A stretch of DNA of 34,651 nucleotides from Pararhodobacter sp. SW119. GTDB lineage: Bacteria; Pseudomonadota; Alphaproteobacteria; Rhodobacterales; Rhodobacteraceae. Both the position numbers and the translations under genes were made by a program. The stretch lies in contig NZ_JADDJF010000036.1 in assembly GCF_017811755.1 (NCBI RefSeq), positions 1-34,651 of the forward strand, read 5' to 3'. The notes under the pieces were generated by a model. The model had not been told where the DNA came from and ran no database searches. It saw only the letters and a program-made list of their open reading frames with translations. This document shows, in pieces, positions 17,601 to 27,922 of the stretch. The number at the start of each line of letters is the position of its first letter. Positions within the stretch are counted from its first letter, which is position 1.

Positions 17601-18497
17601 TCAGCCGGCGGGAACCGACAACCCCTTTTCCTTCGCCAGCACCCGCATCCGGGTCTGCAGCTTCTCGAAGGCGCGCACCTCGATCTGGCGAATGCGCTCG
17701 CGGCTGACGCCGTATTTCTCGCTCAACTCCTCCAGCGTCACCGGCGGCTCGGCCAGCTTGCGCTCGGTCAGGATGTCGCGCTCGCGCTCGTTGAGGACAT
17801 CCATCGCCTCCATCAGCAGGCCGTGGCGGGTCTGGAACTCGTCGCGCTCGGCGTAATCCTTGGCCTGGTCGGCGTGCTCGTCCTCCAGCCAGTCCTGCCA
17901 ACTGCCCGAACCCTCCTCGCCGCCGATGGTGATGTTGAGCGAGGCGTCCGACCCGGCGAGCCGGCGGTTCATCGACACGACCTCGTCCTCGGTGACCGAC
18001 AGGTCGGTGGCCAGTTGCTTCACGTTCTCGGGGCGCAGGTCGCCCTCCTCGATCGCGCCGATCCGGGCCTTGGCCTTGCGCAGGTTGAAGAAAAGCTTCT
18101 TCTGCGCCGATGTCGTGCCCAGCTTGACCATCGACCAGGACCGCAGGATGTATTCCTGGATCGAGGCGCGGATCCACCACATCGCGTAGGTCGCCAGACG
18201 GAACCCCTTTTCGGGATCGAAGCGCTTGACCGCCTGCATCAGGCCGACATTGGCCTCCGAGATCACCTCGGCCTGCGGCAGACCGTAGCCGCGGTAGCCC
18301 ATGGCGATCTTGGCGGCCAGGCGCAGGTGGCTGGTGACCAACTGGTGCGCGGCGTCGGTGTCCTGGTGGTCCACCCAGCGCTTGGCCAGCATGTACTCCT
18401 CCTCGGGCTCCAGCATGGGAAAGCGCCGGATTTCCTGCAGGTAGCGGTTCAGCCCCTGTTCGGGCGAGGGGGCCGGAAGATTGGCATAGTCACTCAT
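17601..18497 (-). CDS. rpoH: Heat-shock sigma factor RpoH (RpoHI type)
   Basis: This is the alternative sigma-32 factor that directs RNA polymerase to heat-shock promoters. The 298-residue protein has region 2 (LVTSHLRLAAKIAMGYRGYGLPQAEVISEANVG within 53-85, and FDPEKGFRLATYAMWWIRASIQEYILRSW at 93-121). The RpoH box AQKKLFFNLRKAK lies at 131-143. The C-terminal region 4 contains the recognition helix in VSRERIRQIEVRAFEKLQ. The N-terminus (NLPAPSPEQGLNRYLQEIRRFPMLEPEEEYML) resembles RpoHI of Rhodobacter relatives. ATG at 18497 is used; a GTG one codon earlier is also possible. A promoter-like sequence lies about 40 bp upstream of the start. rluD lies upstream on the same strand. Confidence 0.97.
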   Translation of the reverse strand: MSDYANLPAPSPEQGLNRYLQEIRRFPMLEPEEEYMLAKRWVDHQDTDAAHQLVTSHLRLAAKIAMGYRGYGLPQAEVISEANVGLMQAVKRFDPEKGFRLATYAMWWIRASIQEYILRSWSMVKLGTTSAQKKLFFNLRKAKARIGAIEEGDLRPENVKQLATDLSVTEDEVVSMNRRLAGSDASLNITIGGEEGSGSWQDWLEDEHADQAKDYAERDEFQTRHGLLMEAMDVLNERERDILTERKLAEPPVTLEELSEKYGVSRERIRQIEVRAFEKLQTRMRVLAKEKGLSVPAG

Positions 18498-18535
18498 CAC
18501 GTTCCCTTTCCGTCGGGCGCAGCGCCGGGCCGGCC

Positions 18536-18564
18536 GATATAGCCAGAGCGTCCTTCAAAGGCAA
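18536..18564 (-). promoter_or_regulatory. Probable promoter of rpoH
   Basis: On the minus strand, TTGCCT (18564-18559) and TATATC (18541-18536) are separated by 17 bp. Transcription would begin about 30 nt before the rpoH ATG. Only a sigma-70-like pattern is recognised. Confidence 0.45.
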
Positions 18565-18641
18565 CGCGCAGGGCCCTTTCATGGATAATGAACGCGCCGG
18601 CGGCGTCGTTCCATCGCCGCGGTGGGCGGATTTCAGGGAAT

Positions 18642-19694
18642 TCACGCAGGTTTGTGCGCCGCCGCATCCCGCAGCGCGGCCAGAAGGCCGGCCATGTCGC
18701 CGGGCAGGGGGCTTTCGAAGAGCAGCGCCTGCCCGCTGACCGGATGCGCGAAACCCAGCGTCGCCGCGTGCAGCGCCTGCCGCGGAAAGGCCGCGACGGC
18801 GGCGGCGGCGGCCTCGGGCAGCGCACCCTTCGCCAGGCGCCGCGCCCGCCCGTAGACCGCGTCGCCGACCAGCCCGTGGCCGACATGCGCCAGATGCACG
18901 CGGATCTGATGCGTGCGCCCGGTCTCCAGCCAGCATTCGAGCAGCGCCAGTTGCGGCGGTGCCCCGAAGCTCTCGACCACCCGCGCCCGGGTCACTGCGT
19001 GACGGCCGCGGTCGAAGAAGACCGCCTGCCGCTGCCGGTCGTGGCGGTGGCGGTCCAGCCGCGTCTCGATGCGCAGGATGCCGGCACCCTCGAAGGCGAC
19101 GCCGCGCAGCCCGCGCAGGCGCGGATCGGCGGCATCCGGCAGGCCCTGGGCCAGTGCCAGATAGCGCCGGGTCGCGCTATGCGCCTCGAACTGCGCGGCA
19201 AGCCCGTGATGCGCGCGATCGGATTTCGCCACCACCAGCAGGCCCGTCGTGTCCTTGTCGATGCGGTGCACGATGCCCGGCCGCTTCTCGCCGCCGATGC
19301 CGGAGAGGCGGTCGCCGCAATGATGCAGCAGCGCGTTGACCAGCGTGCCGCTGGCCGCGCCCGGGGCCGGGTGGACGACCATGCCGGCGGGCTTGTCGAT
19401 GACGATCAGGTCGTCGTCCTCGAACACCACCTCCAGCGCGATCGCCTCGGGGCGGGTGTCGACCTCGGCGGCGGGGGCCAGCGCGATCTCGACCCGGTCG
19501 CCCGCCGCGACCTTGGCGCGCGGGTCGGTCAGCGCCAGGCCGTCCCGGCTGACCGCGCCCTCGGCGATCAGCCGCATCAGGCGCGAGCGCGACAGCGCCG
19601 CCGCCTCTGGCACATCGCGGGCCAGCGCCTTATCCAGACGGGCGGGCGGGTCGTCGCCGATGACCACGCGCAAAACGGAAAGGTCGCCTGTCAT
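18642..19694 (-). CDS. rluD: RluA/RluD-family 23S rRNA pseudouridine synthase
   Basis: This 350-residue enzyme converts uridines of 23S rRNA (helix 69 in the RluD subgroup) to pseudouridine. An N-terminal S4 RNA-binding domain spans about 16-75 (ARLDKALARDVPEAAALSRSRLMRLIAEGAV). The catalytic domain contains LIVIDKPAGMVVHPAPG and the signature GIVHRIDKDTTGLLVVAK with the catalytic Asp in RIDKDT. ECWLETGRTHQIRVHLAHVGHGLVGDAVYG is the conserved C-terminal block. The start codon (19694-19692) overlaps that of the divergent small membrane protein gene, so the two ATGs share CATG. Choosing RluD over a close paralogue rests on length and domain order. Confidence 0.92.
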   Translation of the reverse strand: MTGDLSVLRVVIGDDPPARLDKALARDVPEAAALSRSRLMRLIAEGAVSRDGLALTDPRAKVAAGDRVEIALAPAAEVDTRPEAIALEVVFEDDDLIVIDKPAGMVVHPAPGAASGTLVNALLHHCGDRLSGIGGEKRPGIVHRIDKDTTGLLVVAKSDRAHHGLAAQFEAHSATRRYLALAQGLPDAADPRLRGLRGVAFEGAGILRIETRLDRHRHDRQRQAVFFDRGRHAVTRARVVESFGAPPQLALLECWLETGRTHQIRVHLAHVGHGLVGDAVYGRARRLAKGALPEAAAAAVAAFPRQALHAATLGFAHPVSGQALLFESPLPGDMAGLLAALRDAAAHKPA

Positions 19695-19998
19695 GTCCGA
19701 GCCATCCGATAACGGTACGCCGCCCGAGGTTCGCTTCCTCAAGCGGCTGGTGACCACGTTGACCGTGGTGATGATCGCGGGACTTGTAACCATCGTCACG
19801 CTGCTTGTCATCCGCCTGGGCAGCCCGCCCGCGCCGCTGCCGACCCTGCCGGCGAACATCGCCCTGCCCGAGGGCGCCCGCGCCGCCGCCGTGACGCTGG
19901 CGCGCGACTGGGTGGTGGTGGTGACCGAGGCGGGCGAGATCCTGCTCTACGACCGCGCCGCCGGTGGCGCGCCCGCCCAGCGCCTCACCCCCGACTGA
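19693..19998 (+). CDS. Small single-pass membrane protein (DUF6476-like)
   Basis: This 101-residue protein has a short polar N-terminus, one transmembrane helix at about 19-43 (VTTLTVVMIAGLVTIVTLLVI), and a small C-terminal domain. That domain has two short beta-rich segments, ALPEGARAAAVTLARDWVVVVT and EAGEILLYDRAAG. It resembles the uncharacterised DUF6476 family of Rhodobacterales; no function is known. The ATG overlaps the rluD start on the other strand. GGAAAGG upstream could serve as a ribosome binding site and lies inside rluD. Confidence 0.75.
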   Translation: MSEPSDNGTPPEVRFLKRLVTTLTVVMIAGLVTIVTLLVIRLGSPPAPLPTLPANIALPEGARAAAVTLARDWVVVVTEAGEILLYDRAAGGAPAQRLTPD

Positions 19999-20105
19999 CC
20001 CGCCCGTGACATGCCGCTGACGGCGCGTGACGGGGTGACGGAAGGTCTCCCGCCCCTCGTCAGGCTGTGCGCTCCGCGCACGAACCTTCCTCGCGTTGGG
20101 CCGGG

Positions 20106-20128
20106 CGCCGCGCGCTTCGCGCGCGGCG
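20106..20128. repeat. 10-bp perfect GC hairpin
   Basis: CGCCGCGCGC-TTC-GCGCGCGGCG. It lies in the gene-free region and is followed by AAAAG on the plus strand, not by a T run, so it is not a clear intrinsic terminator. Confidence 0.6.
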
Positions 20129-20208
20129 AAAAGAGGCTGCGCCGCAAAGAACGAGTGTTCCCACCGCCTTGGACTTTTCCTGTCCGAAAATATCCCGGGG
20201 GGTGAATT

Positions 20209-20247
20209 GGCGCAGCCAAGAGGGGGGCAGCGCCCCCCTTCTGCGCC
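20209..20247 (+). terminator. Nested hairpin, possible terminator
   Basis: The outer arms GGCGCAG/CTGCGCC (20209-20215 and 20241-20247) enclose GGGGGGC-AGC-GCCCCCC at 20222-20238. Only two Ts follow the inner stem. It could be part of a dispersed intergenic repeat rather than a dedicated terminator. Confidence 0.4.
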
Positions 20248-20310
20248 TCACCCAAAGCCCGACAGCAGCGGGCTAAGGCGTTACCAAATCCCTGCCGCAC
20301 CGTTCGGAAC

Positions 20311-20376
20311 TGCCATACGTTTGCCATACGCTTGCCAGCCCCTTGCCATACGCGCGCCAGCACCCTGCCGGCGGGG
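20311..20376. repeat. Six 11-bp tandem repeats next to the yebC stop
   Basis: Units begin at 20311, 20322, 20333, 20344, 20355 and 20366. The clearest are TGCCATACGTT, TGCCATACGCT and TGCCATACGCG; the others keep only the GCC core (TGCCAGCCCCT, CGCCAGCACCC, TGCCGGCGGGG). The last ends one base before the yebC stop codon. Confidence 0.65.
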
Positions 20377-20377
20377 T

Positions 20378-21118
20378 TCAAAGCTGTTCCATCACCGCGT
20401 CCGAGGCCTCGAAATTCGCGGTCACCGACTGCACGTCGTCGTCCTCCTCCAGCGCGTCGATCAGTTTCATCAGCTTCTGCATCCCCTCGAGGTCGAGCTC
20501 GGTCACGGTCTGCGGTTTCCACACCAGCCGCGTCGATTCCGCCTCGCCGAGGGCGGCTTCCAGCGCGGCGGACACTTCCGCCAACGCGTTGAATTCGCAC
20601 CAGATCACATGACCATCCTCGCCGGATTCCACATCCGTCGCGCCCGCCTCGATGGCGGCTTCCATCACCGTGTCGGCATCGCCCGCGCCCGCCGGATAAA
20701 GGATCTGCCCCATCCGGTCGAACATGAACCCGACCGAGCCCGTCTCGCCCAGGTTGCCGCCGTACTTGGAAAAGGTCGAGCGCACGTTCGACGCCGTCCT
20801 GTTGCGGTTGTCGGTCATCGCCTCGACGATGATCGCCACGCCCCCGGGACCATATCCCTCGTAGCGGATTTCCTCGTAATCCTCGCCCTCGCCCCCCGTC
20901 GCCTTCTTGATCGCGCGCTCGATATTGTCCTTGGGCATCGAGTTCGCCTTGGCCTCCTTCACCGCCAGGCGCAGGCGCGGGTTCTTGTCGGGATCGGGGT
21001 CACCCATCCGGGCGGCGACCGTGATCTCCTTGGAAAACCGCGAGAAAAGCTTCGAGCGTGCGGCATCCTGCCGGCCCTTGCGGTGCTGGATATTGGCCCA
21101 TTTGGAATGGCCTGCCAT
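20378..21118 (-). CDS. YebC/PmpR-family protein
   Basis: This 246-residue protein belongs to the YebC/TACO1 family. The hallmark start is [26 protein letters not shown]. It is followed by [51 protein letters not shown] and [20 protein letters not shown]. Members have been described as DNA-binding regulators and, more recently, as factors that relieve ribosome stalling. The role here is inferred from family only. ATG at 21118 is unambiguous. It lies downstream of carD on the same strand, but a strong terminator separates them. Confidence 0.95.
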   Translation of the reverse strand: MAGHSKWANIQHRKGRQDAARSKLFSRFSKEITVAARMGDPDPDKNPRLRLAVKEAKANSMPKDNIERAIKKATGGEGEDYEEIRYEGYGPGGVAIIVEAMTDNRNRTASNVRSTFSKYGGNLGETGSVGFMFDRMGQILYPAGAGDADTVMEAAIEAGATDVESGEDGHVIWCEFNALAEVSAALEAALGEAESTRLVWKPQTVTELDLEGMQKLMKLIDALEEDDDVQSVTANFEASDAVMEQL

Positions 21119-21227
21119 GGTTCGCTCCGTTGTGGTGGCGGGTCGTGTCGGGGGTCGCTCCGGGGCGCGCTATAATCCGGTCGGGGGCGCCGAGGCAAGG
21201 GGCGTAGCCGCCAGCACCAGGCCGCCC

Positions 21228-21258
21228 AAAGCAAAACCGCCCCGGGATCCCGGGGCGG
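21228..21258 (-). terminator. Intrinsic terminator of carD
   Basis: A perfect 22-bp palindrome (21237-21258, GATC centre) is followed on the minus strand by TTTTGCTTT. It lies about 22 nt after the carD stop. Confidence 0.85.
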
Positions 21259-21280
21259 CGCAGTCGGTTCGTCGGCCGTT

Positions 21281-21790
21281 TCAGGCGGCGCGGGCGACAA
21301 GCACCTCGTCAACCTGTTTCATCGCGCCGGCCTCGTCGATGCCGGTGACCGCGGCCACCTCGCGGGTCAGGCGTTCCAGCGCGGCCTCGTAGAGTTGACG
21401 CTCCGAATAGGACTGCTCGCGCTGGTCGTCGGCGCGGTGCAGGTCGCGCACCACCTCGGCGATTGCCAGCAGGTCGCCCGAATTGATCTTCTGCTCGTAT
21501 TCCTGGGCCCGGCGCGACCACATCGCCCGCTTGACCCGCGCCTTGCCGCGCAGCGTCGCCATCGCCTTCGACACGATGTCGGGCGAGGACAGCGAGCGCA
21601 TGCCGACCTGCGTGGCCTTGTCCGTCGGCACGCGCAACGTCATCTTGTCCTTCTCGAAGGAAATGACAAAAAGTTCGAGTTGCATGCCGGCGATCTCGCG
21701 ATCCTCGATCGAGACGATCCGTCCGACGCCATGGGCGGGATAGACGACAAAGTCGTTCGGGCGGAACTCGGCCTTGCGGGTCTTGCTCAT
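21281..21790 (-). CDS. carD: CarD/CdnL-family RNA polymerase-binding regulator
   Basis: CarD binds the RNA polymerase beta subunit and stabilises open complexes, especially at promoters lacking a T at -7, as shown in Rhodobacter sphaeroides. The 169-residue protein starts with the polymerase-interacting Tudor-like domain (FRPNDFVVYPAHGVGRIVSIEDREIAG). The helical C-terminal domain contains the conserved WSRRAQEYEQKINSGDLLAIAEVVRDLHR. ATG at 21790 gives the conserved start MSKTRKAEFRPND; upstream residues in the frame are not conserved-looking. The gene has a long leader with hairpins and its own promoter, and lies downstream of fdxA in the order usual for this group. Confidence 0.96.
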   Translation of the reverse strand: MSKTRKAEFRPNDFVVYPAHGVGRIVSIEDREIAGMQLELFVISFEKDKMTLRVPTDKATQVGMRSLSSPDIVSKAMATLRGKARVKRAMWSRRAQEYEQKINSGDLLAIAEVVRDLHRADDQREQSYSERQLYEAALERLTREVAAVTGIDEAGAMKQVDEVLVARAA

Positions 21791-21940
21791 TCTGGCGCTT
21801 CCTCGGGCTATGCCCTGCCGACCGGAGACAAAAACACGGCACGGGAAACGCAAGCTTCCCGAAACCTGATGCACATGCCACCGAAAACGACGACCACAGG
21901 CTGCTCGAGCTGCGGCTAAGGGCTGTTATTCTGTAAAGGA

Positions 21941-21968
21941 TATATAACAGAATTGGGGCGCGAATCAA
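21941..21968 (-). promoter_or_regulatory. Probable promoter of carD
   Basis: On the minus strand, TTGATT (21968-21963) and TATATA (21946-21941) are separated by 16 bp; TATATC two bases further on is an alternative -10. The leader would be about 140 nt. The hexamer lacks the final T, the class of promoter that CarD is known to help. Confidence 0.45.
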
Positions 21969-21994
21969 AGCACGGAAAGTGCTTGACTCGCCCC
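21955..21994. repeat. Inverted repeat overlapping the carD promoter
   Basis: GGGGCG (21955-21960) pairs with CGCCCC (21989-21994), and AAGCAC (21968-21973) pairs with GTGCTT (21979-21984) around loop GGAAA. The arms are imperfect in between. It overlaps the -35 region and could be an operator or a terminator-like hairpin for fdxA transcripts. Confidence 0.5.
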
Positions 21995-22071
21995 CATTCG
22001 ACCGATTCGCACAATTCTAGCGAACGAAACGTTACGTCAGCGTTAGTTTTGCGTTCGTTGCGGCCCCGGAC

Positions 22072-22410
22072 TCAGGACCCTTCGCCCGGATTCTCGGTGA
22101 AGTACTTCTCCAGCTTGCCGGCCTCGCCGTCGCGTTCCTCCGCCTCCGGCATCGGATCCTTGCGCACCGTGATCACCGGCCACTTTTCCGAATACTTGCG
22201 GTTGAACTCGACCCAGGTCTCCATTTCGGGCTCGGTATCCGGCCGGATCGCGTCGGCCGGGCATTCGGGTTCGCAGACCCCGCAGTCGATGCATTCGTCG
22301 GGGTGGATCACCAGCATGTTCTCGCCCTCGTAGAAGCAGTCGACGGGGCAGACTTCGACGCAGTCGGTGTACTTGCAGGCGATGCAGTTGTCGGTCACCA
22401 CATAGGTCAT
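22072..22410 (-). CDS. fdxA: 7Fe (3Fe-4S/4Fe-4S) ferredoxin FdxA
   Basis: This small cytoplasmic electron carrier has 112 residues. The cysteine pattern fits the Azotobacter FdI class: Cys9, Cys17 and Cys50 for the 3Fe-4S cluster, and Cys21, Cys40, Cys43 and Cys46 for the 4Fe-4S cluster. The start [20 protein letters not shown] is typical, and a C-terminal extension of about 50 charged residues ([21 protein letters not shown]) is also usual. ATG at 22410 is preceded by GAGGAA. It lies between the S4 protein gene and carD, an order I recognise from Rhodobacterales. The physiological partner is unknown. Confidence 0.97.
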   Translation of the reverse strand: MTYVVTDNCIACKYTDCVEVCPVDCFYEGENMLVIHPDECIDCGVCEPECPADAIRPDTEPEMETWVEFNRKYSEKWPVITVRKDPMPEAEERDGEAGKLEKYFTENPGEGS

Positions 22411-22457
22411 CGCGGGGTTCCTCGTTCCATGCGGCGGAAGTAGTCCTGCCGGCGCGA

Positions 22458-22850
22458 TCAATCAACCCATCGGGGCGGGGGTGCGGCAAGGCTGCGCGGG
22501 CCGGGGCCGCGCGGGCGGCCGCCCTTGGCGGCGCGCGGCTGTGCCGGGTCCGGTGGCGGCGCCGGGGGCGAGAGATCCTCGTAGAGCGCGCGCGCCTCGG
22601 GGGCCGGGCCGCGGCGCGTGCCCGCGGCCAGGACCCGGGCCACCACCACCCGCTGCCCGATGGTGAAGGTCAGCACGTCGCCCGCCCGGACGGGCTGCGC
22701 CGGCTTGCCGACGAGTTGCCCGTTCAGGCGCATCCGCACCTGGCTCACCGCCCCGCTGGCCAGGCTGCGCGTCTTGAAAAAGCGCGCATGCCAGAGCCAC
22801 TTGTCCAGCCGTATCGGCCCCGCGCCGCCCGGCAGGTCGTCGGTGGTCAT
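22458..22850 (-). CDS. S4-domain RNA-binding protein (Hsp15/HslR-like)
   Basis: This 130-residue protein has an S4 RNA-binding domain at about 13-75 ([33 protein letters not shown], then GDVLTF and VVVARVL). This resembles Hsp15, which binds the 50S subunit with stalled nascent chains. The last 45 residues are Pro/Arg-rich and probably disordered. ATG at 22850 lies 4 nt after the helicase stop codon, so it is co-transcribed and probably translationally coupled with the helicase gene. Confidence 0.9.
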   Translation of the reverse strand: MTTDDLPGGAGPIRLDKWLWHARFFKTRSLASGAVSQVRMRLNGQLVGKPAQPVRAGDVLTFTIGQRVVVARVLAAGTRRGPAPEARALYEDLSPPAPPPDPAQPRAAKGGRPRGPGPRSLAAPPPRWVD

Positions 22851-22854
22851 GTCG

Positions 22855-25962
<3,108 letters not shown>

Positions 25963-26040
25963 CTTGCTGCCCTGTCTCGCGCGGTGCGGCCGGGTTATCG
26001 CCTCGACGCGCAAAGGGAAAGCCCCCGGCGCGCCGCCGCG

Positions 26041-26610
26041 TCAGAGGGCGGTGCCCTCCAGTTGCCGGTCAAGCCGCGAGATCGCCTCCCGGATGGACGG
26101 GCGGTGCGGGTGGATCGCATGCGCTGCGGCAAAGGCCTCCCGCGCTGGCCGATGCAGCTCCAGTTGCTCGAAGATGATGCCCAGGCCCGACAGCGCGCCG
26201 AAATGGCGGGGATTGCGCGCCAGCGTCTCCTCGATGTCGGCCAGCGCCTGGCCCAGCCGATTCGCCTGGAAATAGGCCGTGGCCCTTGCGTTCCAGGCCT
26301 CGGCGAAATCGGGCGCATGGTCGATCACGGCGCTGAAATGGGCGATCGCCTCGTCGCTGCGACCCTCGCGCAGGGCGTCCTGGCCGCGCTGGAACAGATA
26401 ATCCGCCACCGCCGAGCCCGACCGCGACCATTGGCGCAGGATCTGCCGCTCGATCCGAACCCAGCGTTCCTGATCGGGGCGGGCGAGTTCCGAAAGCAGG
26501 GTCTCGATATCGGCGCCGGGCGGGTCGCTGGCCTGTGCGGCCGCGGACAGCGGCGCCAGCACCAGGGATGCCGCCACGACAAGGTTGAGAATGGTGCGCT
26601 TTCGTGCCAT
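26041..26610 (-). CDS. Exported tetratricopeptide-repeat protein
   Basis: This 189-residue protein has an N-terminal signal peptide (MARKRTILNLVVAASLVLAPLSAAAQA). About three TPR units cover residues 70-180 (VADYLFQRGQDALREGRSDEAIAHFSAVIDHAPDFAEAWNARATAYFQANRLGQALADIEETLARNPRHFGALSGLGIIFEQL). It probably acts as a periplasmic protein-interaction scaffold; nothing more specific can be read. ATG at 26610 gives the signal peptide but lacks a clear ribosome binding site. A strong terminator hairpin stands 25 nt upstream. The helicase gene follows after 78 bp on the same strand. Confidence 0.88.
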   Translation of the reverse strand: MARKRTILNLVVAASLVLAPLSAAAQASDPPGADIETLLSELARPDQERWVRIERQILRQWSRSGSAVADYLFQRGQDALREGRSDEAIAHFSAVIDHAPDFAEAWNARATAYFQANRLGQALADIEETLARNPRHFGALSGLGIIFEQLELHRPAREAFAAAHAIHPHRPSIREAISRLDRQLEGTAL

Positions 26611-26634
26611 GCGGAAAGTGTAGCAGGACGGATG

Positions 26635-26671
26635 AAAAAATCGAGCCTGCGCTGCATGGCAGCGGCTCGAT
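26635..26671 (-). terminator. Intrinsic terminator just upstream of the TPR gene
   Basis: On the minus strand, ATCGAGCC pairs with GGCTCGAT (26671-26664 with 26647-26640). Inside it lies a second stem, GCTGC-CAT-GCAGC, and TTTTTT follows. The hairpin faces toward the TPR gene and ends 24 nt before its ATG, so it could attenuate that gene or end a short minus-strand RNA. Confidence 0.7.
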
Positions 26672-26697
26672 CGGCAATCACAGTAAGGATACCTTGA

Positions 26698-26985
26698 ATG
26701 AGCGACGTGATCGACAAGGCGGTTGAGACACTGAACGCCAAGATCGGTGGCAGCTATGACGGCAGCGCGAAGTTCGTGATCGAGGACGAGGGCGCGATCA
26801 TGCTCGACTCCGCGGGCGCGCGCGCGGGCGACGAGGATGCGGACGTGACCCTGACCGCTTCGGTCGAGACCTTCCAGGGCATGCTCGAGGGCGACGTGAA
26901 CCCGACGATGGCATTCATGTCCGGCAAGCTGAAGGTCGACGGCTCGATGAGCGAGGCGATGAAGCTCGCGTCCGTTCTGGGCTGA
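26698..26985 (+). CDS. SCP2 sterol-carrier-domain protein
   Basis: This 95-residue protein consists of a single SCP2-type lipid-binding domain. VIDKAVETLNAKIGGSYDGSAKFVIEDEGAIMLD forms the first strands, VTLTASVETFQGMLEGDVNPTMAFMSGKLKVDGSMSEAMKLASVL the conserved C-terminal half. SCP2 proteins bind hydrophobic ligands such as fatty acyl chains. ATG at 26698 follows AAGGA. A lipase-like alpha/beta hydrolase gene follows after 7 bp, suggesting a shared lipid-related role. It is divergent from the TPR gene. Confidence 0.95.
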   Translation: MSDVIDKAVETLNAKIGGSYDGSAKFVIEDEGAIMLDSAGARAGDEDADVTLTASVETFQGMLEGDVNPTMAFMSGKLKVDGSMSEAMKLASVLG

Positions 26986-26992
26986 CCCGGCC

Positions 26993-27922
26993 TTGGCCGG
27001 GTTCGCAGCGGCACCGCTGGCGGATTGCGACGCTGCCGAAGGCGGGCGCGCGGTCTGGCTGCAAGCCGGCGACGGGCGGCGGCTGCGGCTGGCCCTCTGG
27101 CCGGGCGCGCGTCATGTCCTTCTGCTGCCCGGGCGCACCGAATGGATCGAGAAGTACGGGCAGGTCGTCGGCCAGCTTGCCACGGCAGGCTGGGGGGCGC
27201 TGGTCCTCGACTGGCGCGGACAGGGACTGTCGGACCGGCTGGCGCCGGATTCGCGACTGGGCCATGTCGCGCGCTTTTCGGACTACCAGATCGACCTGCA
27301 CGCCGCGCTTGACGCGGCGCGAACACTCGCGCCCGGCCCCCTGCCGATCCTTGCGCATTCGATGGGCGGCTGCATCCTTCTGCGCGCGCTGGTCGAGGGG
27401 CTGCGCCCGCCCGCCGTTGCGTTGAGCGCGCCGATGTGGGGGCTGGAGCAGCCCTTCGGACTGTCCGCGGCCTTGCGCGCCGGGGCGCGGCTGACTGGCC
27501 CTTTCGGCCGGGACGCGGTCTATACGCCCACGACCGGACCCGACTACGGGTTGGCCTCCATGCCATACGACGACAATCCGCTGACGCGTGACCGCGCCCG
27601 CTTCGAGCGGATGAAGGCCCAGATCGCTGAAAATCCCGATCTGGTCATCGGCGGGCCGAGCCTGCGCTGGCTCGCCGGCGCCCTGGTCGAGATGCGGGCA
27701 CTGGCGCGCGCGCCGTCGCCACCGGTGCCGGCACTCGTCGGGCTGGGCGGCAACGAACGCATCGTCAGCCCGCGCGCCATCCGCAGGCGGGCCGCCGCGT
27801 GGTCCGAGGCGACGCTTGTCGACTATCCCGAGGCGGAACACGAGTTGCTGATGGAGCGCGACGCGGTGCGCGACGATTTCCTGCGCCGCACGCTGGCGCT
27901 CTTCGCCGGGGCGGTGGATTGA
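26993..27922 (+). CDS. Alpha/beta hydrolase, lysophospholipase (PldB)-like
   Basis: This 309-residue protein is a serine hydrolase of the Hydrolase_4/monoacylglycerol-lipase-like group often called PldB. LLLPGRTEWIEKYGQVV lies near 43-59, VLDWRGQGLSDR near 71-82, and the nucleophile elbow AHSMGG has Ser123. The late AEHELLMERDAVRD supplies the catalytic-type His. The start is taken as TTG at 26993, 7 bp after the SCP2 stop; no ATG or GTG gives a better N-terminus, but the exact start is uncertain. It is co-transcribed with the SCP2 gene, and its TGA overlaps the TTG start of the RHH gene. Confidence 0.88.
   Translation: MAGFAAAPLADCDAAEGGRAVWLQAGDGRRLRLALWPGARHVLLLPGRTEWIEKYGQVVGQLATAGWGALVLDWRGQGLSDRLAPDSRLGHVARFSDYQIDLHAALDAARTLAPGPLPILAHSMGGCILLRALVEGLRPPAVALSAPMWGLEQPFGLSAALRAGARLTGPFGRDAVYTPTTGPDYGLASMPYDDNPLTRDRARFERMKAQIAENPDLVIGGPSLRWLAGALVEMRALARAPSPPVPALVGLGGNERIVSPRAIRRRAAAWSEATLVDYPEAEHELLMERDAVRDDFLRRTLALFAGAVD

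Larger units (their letters stand above)
19999..20377. other. Gene-free stretch with hairpins and short tandem repeats
   Basis: I see no convincing gene in these 379 bases; small open frames have no start signal or recognisable protein. It holds a nested hairpin at 20040-20090 (7-bp outer arms, inner GTGCGC-TCC-GCGCAC) and a 10-bp GC stem with loop TTC at 20106-20128. A stretch at about 20184-20208 resembles an element that I recall as common in Rhodobacteraceae intergenic DNA. A nested hairpin follows at 20209-20247, and 11-bp repeats lie at 20311-20376. It separates the DUF6476-like gene from yebC, whose 3' ends converge. Confidence 0.7.

Noticed and set aside
20311-20376. CRISPR-like array
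   Set aside because: The 11-bp units are directly adjacent with no spacers, and no cas genes are present.
22019-22060. Strong terminator after fdxA
   Set aside because: CGAACGAAAC and GTTTTGCGTTCG form only an interrupted pairing with a long loop and no T run, so I do not call it.
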